Source: Chloroflexota bacterium (GTDB lineage: Bacteria > Chloroflexota > Ktedonobacteria > Ktedonobacterales > Ktedonobacteraceae). Taken from it: a DNA stretch of 6,195 nucleotides. Below, one piece after another: positions 1 to 4,496 of the stretch; within the stretch, counting starts at the first letter, position 1; each line of letters opens with the position of its first letter. The notes under the pieces were generated by a model. The model had not been told where the DNA came from. It did not search any database and worked only from the letters and a program-made list of their open reading frames with translations. The position numbers and the translations under genes were made by a program. The DNA lies in assembly GCA_005881495.1 (NCBI GenBank), contig VBHI01000109.1, positions 1 to 6,195 of the forward strand, read 5' to 3'.

Positions 1-180
1 CTGCTCCTGTTCGAGCATACCTGGGCCATCGGCTTGAAGGAAGCGATCAAGAACGCGGGTGGCGTGGCCATAGCTGGAGGGTTTGTGTCTCCTGACGTGC
101 TGCAAGAGTTGGAGCAAGACCTCGAGGCGGCGCAGCAGGGTGCCGGGCAGGAACAAGCAGCAACGAAAGCTGCTGAGTAG
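1..180 (+). CDS. DUF6325 family protein, C-terminal 59 residues (5' end outside window)
   Basis: The reading frame is open from the first base and ends at TAG 178-180, giving 59 residues. The visible part begins LLLFEHTWAIGLKEAIKNAG, continues with a GG-V-AGGFVSP segment and ends in an acidic, Gln/Ala-rich tail. The 'EHTWA...A..AGG' pattern is what I remember from the C-terminal half of DUF6325 proteins, small (about 140 residue) soluble proteins of unknown function in Actinobacteria and Chloroflexota. These are often encoded next to a SHOCT-domain protein, and here such a gene starts 23 bases after the stop, so the two are probably co-transcribed. The start, promoter and N-terminal domain are outside the window. 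Family assignment is by recalled similarity only. No enzymatic role is known to me. Confidence 0.8.
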   Translation: MLLFEHTWAIGLKEAIKNAGGVAIAGGFVSPDVLQELEQDLEAAQQGAGQEQAATKAAE

Positions 181-190
181 TATTTTAAAG

Positions 191-196
191 AGGGAG
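191..196 (+). promoter_or_regulatory. Ribosome binding site for the SHOCT protein
   Basis: AGGGAG lies 7 bases before ATG 204. It supports that start and shows independent translation initiation inside a presumed operon with the preceding DUF6325 gene. Confidence 0.7.
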
Positions 197-203
197 AATA
201 CCT

Positions 204-563
204 ATGTTAAGAAGAAGAAGACCACTCTTAAGGACCGCCGCGGTAGGCGGGGTTGCCTATGCCGCTGGCCATCACTCGGCCACGAAATCGGCAGCGCAAC
301 AGCAGCAAGAGGCCGACCAGAACGCACAGATTGCCGATCTGCAGCAGCAGCAAGACGCGCAACAGCAGCAGGCACCACCTCCAGCACAGCCAGTCTATCA
401 ACAACCGGCACCACCTCCACCACAGGCTGCCGCACCAGCTCAGTCTACCGGCTTGACTCCTGACGACTTTGCGCAATTAAAGCAGCTTGGACAGTTGCAT
501 GAGTCGGGGGTCCTGACAGACACCGAGTTTGAAGCCGCGAAGCAGAAGGTCCTGGGAATCTAG
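204..563 (+). CDS. Small SHOCT-domain protein with Gln/Pro-rich linker
   Basis: This is a 119-residue protein. Residues 2-6 are a basic patch (LRRRR), followed by a short Gly/Ala-rich hydrophobic stretch (about 8-22) that could insert in or touch the membrane. Residues 31-56 are Gln-rich and probably helical. Residues 57-80 are a Pro/Gln/Ala low-complexity linker. Residues 84-119 are a C-terminal SHOCT domain (LTPDDFAQLKQLGQLHESG, then VLTDTEFEAAKQKVL). SHOCT is a short helical-hairpin domain found at protein termini and thought to mediate oligomerisation or anchoring. Its exact role is unknown. The start is ATG 204 with AGGGAG 7 bases upstream. The gene sits 23 bases after the DUF6325 stop and is followed by a stem-loop at 613-637, so it looks like the last gene of a two-gene unit. 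The C-terminal domain call is strong; function is unknown. Confidence 0.9.
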   Translation: MLRRRRPLLRTAAVGGVAYAAGHHSATKSAAQQQQEADQNAQIADLQQQQDAQQQQAPPPAQPVYQQPAPPPPQAAAPAQSTGLTPDDFAQLKQLGQLHESGVLTDTEFEAAKQKVLGI

Positions 564-578
564 TCATTAGTCGGGATG

Positions 579-599
579 GCTTTACAGCCGCTTTACAGC
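579..599 (+). repeat. Tandem GCTTTACAGC direct repeat, 11-base period
   Basis: GCTTTACAGC occurs at 579-588 and again at 590-599. The 11-base period is about one helical turn, as in binding sites for dimeric regulators. It lies in the 3' untranslated region of the SHOCT gene, just before the 613-637 stem-loop, so it may also be chance. Confidence 0.4.
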
Positions 600-612
600 G
601 ATCGGCTATTAT

Positions 613-637
613 CCGGGCGACCACGAGGGTCGCCCGG
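613..637 (+). terminator. GC-rich stem-loop, probable terminator of the DUF6325-SHOCT unit
   Basis: CCGGGCGACC (613-622) and GGTCGCCCGG (628-637) form a perfect 10-bp stem with a 5-base loop. It starts 50 bases after the SHOCT stop. No clear T-run follows, so it is not a textbook intrinsic terminator. It may act with reduced efficiency, stabilise the mRNA 3' end, or end transcription from both sides. Confidence 0.55.
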
Positions 638-683
638 TGCAATACGACGTCGCTTTTCCAGTGCGTGTTAATTTCATGCTCGC

Positions 684-869
684 TCAGGGCAAGCTTTGAT
701 TACTCGTGTGGAATAGTTGGAATGCCCGTACGCCCTCCTCAACCGAGAGATAAATATGCTGCTTGCCGATTCTCTCAATGAGACTGCTGCGCTGGAGCAC
801 ATCTCGCACCGGTGCCCGTACATTTGCGAGCAGCAGTTCAATACCCTTCGCTTTCAGCTCGGTTTGCAC
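684..869 (-). pseudogene. Truncated STAS domain tail of a SulP-type anion transporter
   Basis: On the minus strand this encodes 61 residues ending at TGA (686-684). It includes LKAKGIELLLANVRAPVRDV followed by LQRSSLIERIGKQHIYLSVE. This 'GI.L.LANVR.PVRD.L.RS.L...IG..HIY.SVEEGV' pattern is the C-terminal half of the STAS domain that ends SulP family sulfate/bicarbonate-type permeases. The upstream transmembrane domain (normally about 450 residues) and the first half of STAS are absent. Continuing the same frame past 869 gives no recognisable STAS sequence. The only start is GTG 869, with no convincing ribosome binding site. The fragment is therefore probably a gene relic left by deletion or rearrangement. 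It is the only recognisable coding sequence on the minus strand of this window. A standalone mini-STAS protein is possible but unlikely, because the core fold would be incomplete. Confidence 0.7.
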
Positions 870-871
870 AC

Positions 872-937
872 GAACTTGCAGACAATTTTGACAAGATCGT
901 GGATGACGTCAAAGCGGATGTGGAGAAGGACTCCTGA
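872..937 (+). pseudogene. Protein-like C-terminal tail of unknown origin
   Basis: In the + strand frame ending at TGA 935-937, the last codons read ELADNFDKIVDDVKADVEKD and then Ser. This is a charged, amphipathic helix-like tail with no stop or rare-codon noise. The frame is open back to 782, but before about 857 it runs antisense through the STAS relic and looks non-coding, so the real coding part starts somewhere between 857 and 872. It has no start codon or ribosome binding site of its own. The most likely explanation is the 3' end of another gene joined to the STAS relic by a deletion. I do not recognise the family. Confidence 0.35.
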
Positions 938-1047
938 TACCTCCCCTGGCTTCTAGCTATGGGTTCCTGACCGATTTCTCCCTAGCAGTGTAAATGTACC
1001 AGGGAGTCCTACCAGGAGAGGTTCCTTCACGATCAGTTGGTGCTCAA
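938..1047. other. Intergenic stretch with no recognised gene
   Basis: No open frame with coding character was seen. A short direct repeat, TACCAGGGAG and TACCAGGAGA, sits about 15 bases apart just before the 58-base upstream element, of uncertain meaning. Confidence 0.4.
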
Positions 1048-1105
1048 AATAGTGCATTCACAGGGTGTGTTTTCCCTCCCAGGGAGGTATACTACGAGCA
1101 ATGAT
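1048..1105 (+). promoter_or_regulatory. 58-base upstream element, copy 1 (cardiolipin synthase leader)
   Basis: This stretch aligns without gaps to 4397-4454 at 43 of 58 positions. It opens with AATAGTGC, then TTCACA-ggg-TGTGT (CACA-N3-TGTG inverted repeat), then a C-rich block ending CCCAGG, then GTATACTAC and GCAATGAT. Similarity stops sharply on both sides, and neither copy is in a recognisable gene. GGTATACT contains a good -10-like hexamer (TATACT), and AATAGT could be another. It ends 175 bases before the cls-like start at 1281. Interpreted as a shared promoter/operator. A small repeated mobile remnant is the alternative. Confidence 0.6.
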
Positions 1106-1205
1106 CCTGGTGCTTGCTGTGAGAACACTCGAAGGTGCTTCTCTTTATTGCGTATGGAAAAGTTTCTCGCTGTTCTGGGGGTTGCTTACGGGCAATGAGC
1201 CGTGA
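1101..1205 (+). CDS. Possible 34-residue leader ORF, unverified
   Basis: ATG 1101 opens a 34-codon frame (MILVLAVRTLEGASLYCVWK, then a hydrophobic SFSLFWGLLTGNEP) ending at TGA 1203-1205. GGGAGG at 1082-1087 lies 13 bases upstream, longer than ideal. The stop overlaps a GTG at 1202 (GTGA), which opens a basic frame beginning VKQQMELLRKRFAKRQELLY. In that same second frame, ATG 1154 gives MEKFLAVLGVAYGQ and a stop at 1196, so the region may be the relic of a small gene interrupted by a nonsense codon. The second frame runs out of phase into the cls-like gene and cannot be fully real. I do not recognise either peptide. Confidence 0.2.
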   Translation: MILVLAVRTLEGASLYCVWKSFSLFWGLLTGNEP

Positions 1206-1268
1206 AGCAGCAAATGGAACTGCTACGAAAGAGATTTGCGAAGCGACAGGAGTTGCTGTATCAGATCT

Positions 1269-1273
1269 GGAGG
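1269..1273 (+). promoter_or_regulatory. Ribosome binding site deciding the cls-like start
   Basis: GGAGG lies 7 bases before ATG 1281. It favours this ATG over the longer in-frame TTG start at 1236, which has no comparable site and would add a polar 15-residue extension before the first membrane helix. Confidence 0.75.
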
Positions 1274-1280
1274 TTCTGCT

Positions 1281-2747
1281 ATGTTCTGGAATTGGGCAAC
1301 CATCACCGCCCTCGTCGGTCTCATTGGTTGGATTTTACCGTTTGTGATGCTGTTCATCGTGCCTGTCAACCGCAAACCGTCGTCAGCTACTGCCTGGCTG
1401 TTGCTGATCTTTCTCCTGCCCTATCTCGGGCTGGTCATCTTCCTGCTGCTGGGTAGCCCGAAGCTCTCTAAGCGTCGTCGTGCCGAGCAGCACAATATGA
1501 GCGAACTCATCAGCAAGCTGGTAGCGGAGGCCAGTATGCAGCCGGAGTCGGCTGCCATCCTCAACCCTGAGATCCCGCCGCGCTACGAGCCGTTCGTCAA
1601 ACTGAACGCCAGCCTGGGCCATTTGCCTGCCATTGCGGGCAATGCCGTCGAACTGCTCCCCGAGTACAACGCCGTCTTTGCGCACATCGCCGCAGACATC
1701 GACGGTGCCCAGCGGTTCGTCCACGTCGAATATTTCGCGACCAGCCGCGACGAGGAGACCGAGGGCATCTTCGCAGCCCTGGAGCGCGCCGCCAGCCGTG
1801 GGGTCAAGGTACGCATGCTCATGGATCACCTCGGCTCGCGCAAATACCCCACCTTCAAGGAGATGCAGGAGCGGCTCACGGCTGCTGGCATCGAGCATCA
1901 CATTTCGCTGCCGCTGCACTTCTTCGGGGCCAACTACACGCGCATCGACCTGCGCAACCATCGGAAAATTGTGGTGATTGACGGAAAGATCGGCTACACC
2001 GGCTCGCAAAACCTGATCAAGCGCAACTACTTCCGCAAGGATGCCATCTACTATGACGAGCTGGTCGCACGTGTCCGTGGTCCGGTGGTTGCTGAACTGG
2101 AGGCTGCCTTCGCCACCGATTGGTACTCCGAAAGCGGCGTCTTGCTGACCCGTCAGAACGCGCCTGAGGTCGCCATGGAACTGAAGGCTGCCGGCGATGT
2201 GCTCTGCCAGATACTGCCAAGTGGCTCCGGCTTCGAGAACGAGAATAACCTGAAGTTGTTCACTGCACTCATCCATGCCGCACGAAAGACGCTCGTGATC
2301 ACCAATCCCTACTTCATACCCGATGACGCCTTGATGACGGCCTTGACCAGCGCAGCCCAGCGGGGAGTGGATGTGACCCTGGTCAATTCGGAGGCCAGTG
2401 ACCAGTTCCTGGTGAGCAACGCTGAGCGCTCCTACTACGAAGACTTGCTCAAAGCTGGCGTCAAGCTCTACCGGTACAAAGCGCCGATCCTGTTGCACTC
2501 CAAGCACATCACCATCGATGATGACATCGCAGTGATCGGCTCGAGCAACATGGACATTCGCTCATTCCTGCTCAACCTGGAGGTGACGCTGATCTGCTAT
2601 GCTCCTAGTGTGGTGGCGGATCTGCGGCAAGTTGAGGCCGTGGACCTGAGCAGGTGCAATGTGGTGAACCTGGAAGAATGGGAAACTCGCTCGATCAAGG
2701 TGAAGTTCTATGAGAACATCTCCCGCCTGACTGCAGCGTTGCAGTGA
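1281..2747 (+). CDS. cls: Cardiolipin synthase-like phospholipase D family protein
   Basis: This 488-residue protein matches the usual length of bacterial cardiolipin synthases (about 480). Two N-terminal membrane helices (about 6-28 and 36-58) form the PLDc_N anchor. Two phospholipase D catalytic domains follow. The first HKD motif is HRKIVVID (H227, K229, D234) followed by GYTGSQN. The second is HSKHITID (H406, K408, D413) followed by GSSNMD. Both HxKxxxxD motifs are intact, so the enzyme should be active. The family joins two phosphatidylglycerols, or phosphatidylglycerol and another phospholipid, into cardiolipin at the cytoplasmic membrane. The C-terminus (about 455-488) is less conserved and somewhat unlike the usual Cls ending. 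The gene is alone in its unit, with a roughly 230-base leader carrying the 58-base element shared with the DUF2252 gene. Exact substrate is inferred; other PLD-type phospholipid synthases would look similar. Confidence 0.92.
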   Translation: MFWNWATITALVGLIGWILPFVMLFIVPVNRKPSSATAWLLLIFLLPYLGLVIFLLLGSPKLSKRRRAEQHNMSELISKLVAEASMQPESAAILNPEIPPRYEPFVKLNASLGHLPAIAGNAVELLPEYNAVFAHIAADIDGAQRFVHVEYFATSRDEETEGIFAALERAASRGVKVRMLMDHLGSRKYPTFKEMQERLTAAGIEHHISLPLHFFGANYTRIDLRNHRKIVVIDGKIGYTGSQNLIKRNYFRKDAIYYDELVARVRGPVVAELEAAFATDWYSESGVLLTRQNAPEVAMELKAAGDVLCQILPSGSGFENENNLKLFTALIHAARKTLVITNPYFIPDDALMTALTSAAQRGVDVTLVNSEASDQFLVSNAERSYYEDLLKAGVKLYRYKAPILLHSKHITIDDDIAVIGSSNMDIRSFLLNLEVTLICYAPSVVADLRQVEAVDLSRCNVVNLEEWETRSIKVKFYENISRLTAALQ

Positions 2748-2781
2748 GACCAGGCGAGAAAGTGAATAGTAGGAATCAATA

Positions 2782-2921
2782 ATGGTGTCATCAGCGCAAA
2801 CAGCACACGCTATGAGCCATCCGCACCCGCTGGTGAGGCGTTGAAACGACAAAAGAAGCAAGCCAGGCGAGACGCGAAACTGCTGTTGGCAATTGAGAAA
2901 GCGAAAAAGAACCAAAGGTGA
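2782..2921 (+). pseudogene. Small basic-protein gene apparently broken by a -1 frameshift
   Basis: AGGA at 2771-2774 sits 7 bases before ATG 2782, a well-placed start. In its own frame this ATG gives only 20 residues (stop 2842-2844). From about 2787, however, the neighbouring frame reads VISANSTRYEPSAPAGEALK, then RQKKQARRDAKLLLAIEKAK and KNQR, ending at TGA 2919-2921. That is a convincing basic, helical C-terminus. This frame has no ATG or GTG start of its own; the only usable in-frame start codon is TTG 2841. The span 2782-2921 is 140 bases, one short of a multiple of three, so a single inserted base near 2785-2790 would give a protein of about 46 residues. It begins 34 bases after the cls-like stop and could be co-transcribed. 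Alternatives are a decayed gene, a sequencing error, or +1 programmed frameshifting. I do not recognise the family. Confidence 0.45.
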
Positions 2922-3013
2922 CCAGGGAGAATAAATTAGGGCTTACGGCGGCATCTTGCTGGTTGCTAGCCAGGTCTCTACGCTTCCTGCCAGCTGACAT
3001 CCTGATACGGCTT

Positions 3014-3029
3014 GTTGGCAAGTGCCAAC
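3014..3029. promoter_or_regulatory. Perfect 16-base palindrome, operator-like
   Basis: GTTGGCA (3014-3020), AG, TGCCAAC (3023-3029) gives 7-bp arms with a two-base centre. The centre is too tight for a good hairpin, so a binding site for a dimeric repressor or activator is more likely. It lies 180 bases before the DUF4203 start. Confidence 0.45.
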
Positions 3030-3049
3030 TTGCTTCTCCTTTCCAAGAA

Positions 3050-3069
3050 CTATACCCTTTCTATACCCT
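3050..3069 (+). repeat. Tandem CTATACCCT direct repeat, 11-base period
   Basis: CTATACCCT occurs at 3050-3058 and 3061-3069. Direct repeats spaced one helical turn apart are typical of OmpR/PhoB-type response regulator sites. This pair lies 140-160 bases upstream of the DUF4203 start, between the 3014-3029 palindrome and the candidate promoter near 3102. Confidence 0.45.
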
Positions 3070-3101
3070 ATGGGGGAATAGCTTTCTGGTGCGTCTTCGC
3101 G

Positions 3102-3133
3102 TATAGTGATTCTCAGGAGTATTCCCTGATCGG
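3102..3133 (+). promoter_or_regulatory. Candidate promoter / weak third copy of the upstream element
   Basis: TATAGTGATTCTCAGG and a following TTCCCT resemble the start of the 58-base element (AATAGTGC-ATTCACAGG...TTCCCT). Gaps are needed and the CACA/TGTG arms are not kept. The distance to the downstream start (about 106 bases) is close to that of copy 2 (100). TATAGT could serve as a -10 hexamer. Confidence 0.3.
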
Positions 3134-3197
3134 CGTGACTGGTGTGTGTCGGTTCCAGATATTCCCATGAGCGTTGAGTTTAGCAGAGTGACAATGC

Positions 3198-3204
3198 AAG
3201 GAGG
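3198..3204 (+). promoter_or_regulatory. Ribosome binding site deciding the DUF4203 start
   Basis: AAGGAGG, a full anti-Shine-Dalgarno match, ends 4 bases before ATG 3209. It argues for this start over the longer in-frame GTG 3146, which would add 21 polar residues and has no such site. Confidence 0.8.
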
Positions 3205-3208
3205 TATC

Positions 3209-3850
3209 ATGGTTTTTCAAGATTTTCTTATTGGCTTGCTCCTCTTAGTAGTAGGTGCAGCATTCTGTTTCGTCGGCTATCGGTTCTTTCGGATTCTGAT
3301 AGCCATTTGGGGCTTTTTCGCCGGGTTCAATCTCGGCGCGTCGGGGATGGTCGCTCTCTTTGGACAAAACTTCCTGGGGACGGTTACCGGTTGGGTCCTC
3401 GGAATAGTGGTGGGTTTGGTCATCGCCGTGCTGGCTTACTTCCTGTATTACGTTGCCATTGTGGTCCTGGGGGCATCGGTCGGGTATGCAATCGGCAGCG
3501 GCCTCATGGGTGCCATCGGATTGAACAATCCCGGCTTTTTGTCGGTTATCGTCGGGGTCGTGCTCGCAGTCATTTTGACCATTCTGATCCTGGCCCTCAA
3601 CCTGCCTAAACTCCTCATCATGGTCTTCACAGCGATTGGTGGAGCGGCAACGATCGTATCGGGCTTCTTGCTCATGTTTGGGCAAATCCACACGGCGGCC
3701 CTGCAATACGGCTTCGCTGCAGCGGCAATCAGGGCCTCATGGTTCTGGAGTCTCGTGGTGATAGTGTTGGCGGTCGTTGGCTTTGTGGCACAGTGGCGCA
3801 CCATGCAAGAGTATACGTTGGAGTGGTCGGAGCAATCAAGCCCAAGCTAA
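3209..3850 (+). CDS. DUF4203 (TMEM198-like) seven-helix membrane protein
   Basis: The protein has 213 residues and is almost entirely hydrophobic, with about seven membrane helices: roughly 5-23, 26-48, 54-78, 80-103, 108-130, 133-156 and 172-194. Short polar loops and many small Gly/Ala residues (GFFAGFNLGASG, GASVGYAIGSG) separate or line the helices. This glycine-rich seven-helix arrangement and length fit DUF4203, the family that includes eukaryotic TMEM198. Bacterial members have no established function. The C-terminal tail after the last helix (QWRTMQEYTLEW...) is short and charged. The next gene begins 32 bases after the stop with no terminator between, so they are probably co-transcribed. 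Upstream lie an operator-like palindrome, tandem repeats and a candidate promoter. Family assignment comes from topology and recalled sequence character. Confidence 0.8.
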   Translation: MVFQDFLIGLLLLVVGAAFCFVGYRFFRILIAIWGFFAGFNLGASGMVALFGQNFLGTVTGWVLGIVVGLVIAVLAYFLYYVAIVVLGASVGYAIGSGLMGAIGLNNPGFLSVIVGVVLAVILTILILALNLPKLLIMVFTAIGGAATIVSGFLLMFGQIHTAALQYGFAAAAIRASWFWSLVVIVLAVVGFVAQWRTMQEYTLEWSEQSSPS

Positions 3851-3882
3851 AGGGACGTTGAAAGAGGGACGGATGGAGGAAG

Positions 3883-4230
3883 ATGCTTCGACCAGCTAGA
3901 CCGTTGGCAAAGGAACGTGCAATGGCTAGATACCGCCCAGGTGCCAGTTTGTTTGAACCGGCGATGTATCGGATCTGTATCCTGGGCACCCTGGACAAGA
4001 GGTGGTCCGATTATTACGGCGGCATGACGATTGAGAACGTAAGCGATCCGGAACGATATGCGATGACGGTGCTCACGGGTCGATTGGCAGACCAATCCGC
4101 GTTGATTGGGGTCCTCAATTCGCTGCATGACATAGGCTGTCCGATTCTTGCGGTCGAGTGCGTAGAGTGCTTCGGAGCAGGTGAGATGCTCATCTTTCCC
4201 GGTCAGGAGGGCGACGATGTTGAGCAGTGA
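3883..4230 (+). CDS. Small conserved-looking protein of unknown function
   Basis: This 115-residue protein has a basic N-terminus (about 1-26). A compact domain follows, starting YRICILGTLDKRWSDYYGGM, then TI..VSDPE, VTVLTG-like MTVLTGRLADQSALIGVLNS and LHDIGCPILAVECVECFG. The pattern 'Y.I.I.G.LD.RWSD..GGM.I ... LTG.LADQ.AL.G.L..L.D.G.P.L.VEC' is one I recall from short uncharacterised proteins in Chloroflexota and cyanobacteria. It suggests a small alpha/beta domain, perhaps ligand binding. I know no function. Start choice is uncertain: ATG 3883 has GGAGGA only 2-3 bases upstream, ATG 3922 (residue 14) has AAAGGA 7 bases upstream, and the core domain would fit even ATG 3964. It follows the DUF4203 gene by 32 bases, so a joint operon is likely. 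Three cysteines near the C-terminus (C120-style VEC.EC pattern plus GCP) are notable. Confidence 0.75.
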   Translation: MLRPARPLAKERAMARYRPGASLFEPAMYRICILGTLDKRWSDYYGGMTIENVSDPERYAMTVLTGRLADQSALIGVLNSLHDIGCPILAVECVECFGAGEMLIFPGQEGDDVEQ

Positions 4231-4243
4231 GCGTTCGCAAGAG

Positions 4244-4260
4244 TCTGTTCATTGAACAGA
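4244..4260. promoter_or_regulatory. Perfect 17-base palindrome, operator-like
   Basis: TCTGTTCA (4244-4251), T, TGAACAGA (4253-4260): 8-bp arms around one central base, starting 14 bases after the preceding stop. It contains GTTC-N3-GAAC. With a one-base centre it is a poor hairpin and no T-run follows, so a DNA-binding site is more likely than a terminator. It may control the DUF2252 unit. Confidence 0.5.
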
Positions 4261-4322
4261 ACAGGTAATACTTCAAAGCATCTGTCCTCTGGACTCGATC
4301 AACGTCTACGAATACAACGCAA

Positions 4323-4374
4323 AAGGAGGAAGTACCCAGTGCGACGTTCGTCGTCGTTACATTCCCCTTTGTAA
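4323..4374 (+). promoter_or_regulatory. Orphan strong ribosome binding site with 11-residue leader ORF
   Basis: AAGGAGG (4323-4329) is a full Shine-Dalgarno match with no gene behind it. GTG 4339, 9 bases downstream, opens MRRSSSLHSPL and stops at TAA 4372-4374. The sequence GACGTTCGTC inside it can fold into a tight hairpin. Possible readings are a leader peptide, an mRNA landing site, or the relic of a lost gene. It lies before the 4397-4454 element, so it may belong to a different transcript from the DUF2252 gene. Confidence 0.35.
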
Positions 4375-4396
4375 GGCAACGTAGTGCAAACACAGC

Positions 4397-4454
4397 AATA
4401 GTGCGTTCACACCATGTGTATTTCTCCCCAGGCAAGTACACGAGTAGCAGTGAT
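4397..4454 (+). promoter_or_regulatory. 58-base upstream element, copy 2 (DUF2252 leader)
   Basis: This is the partner of 1048-1105, matching at 43 of 58 positions without gaps. It reads AATAGTGC, TTCACA-cca-TGTGT, a C-rich block ending CCCCAGG, then GTACAC and GCAGTGAT. The CACA and TGTG arms are identical in both copies, while all three spacer bases differ. It ends 42 bases before the DUF2252 start at 4497. It lies inside a longer in-frame extension of that gene (GTG 4401), which I reject as coding because the DNA similarity to a non-coding leader explains it better. Confidence 0.6.
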
Positions 4455-4483
4455 TTACATGTTTCCGTAAGCGACGACAGAAA

Positions 4484-4490
4484 GAGGAGG
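4484..4490 (+). promoter_or_regulatory. Ribosome binding site deciding the DUF2252 start
   Basis: GAGGAGG lies 6 bases before ATG 4497. It supports this start over GTG 4401, which is in frame but 96 bases earlier and inside the repeated upstream element. Confidence 0.8.
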
Positions 4491-4496
4491 AGTCTC

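Noticed and set aside
1236..1280. Longer cls-like start at TTG 1236, adding 15 residues
   Set aside because: The added residues are polar and Cys/Arg-rich, out of keeping with the N-terminal membrane anchor, while ATG 1281 has GGAGG 7 bases upstream.
1383..2507. Long minus-strand open frame of 374 codons opposite the cls-like gene
   Set aside because: It is antisense to a clear phospholipase D family gene, its translation shows no recognisable domain, and it mirrors codon bias of the real gene.
2918..3106. 62-codon + strand frame starting at GTG 2918
   Set aside because: It runs through the palindrome and tandem repeats, has irregular composition and no convincing ribosome binding site.
3146..3208. 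N-terminal extension of the DUF4203 protein from GTG 3146
   Set aside because: The extension is polar with no ribosome binding site, while AAGGAGG directly precedes ATG 3209.
4401..4496. N-terminal extension of the DUF2252 protein from GTG 4401
   Set aside because: The DNA matches the non-coding element upstream of cls, and a strong ribosome binding site marks ATG 4497.
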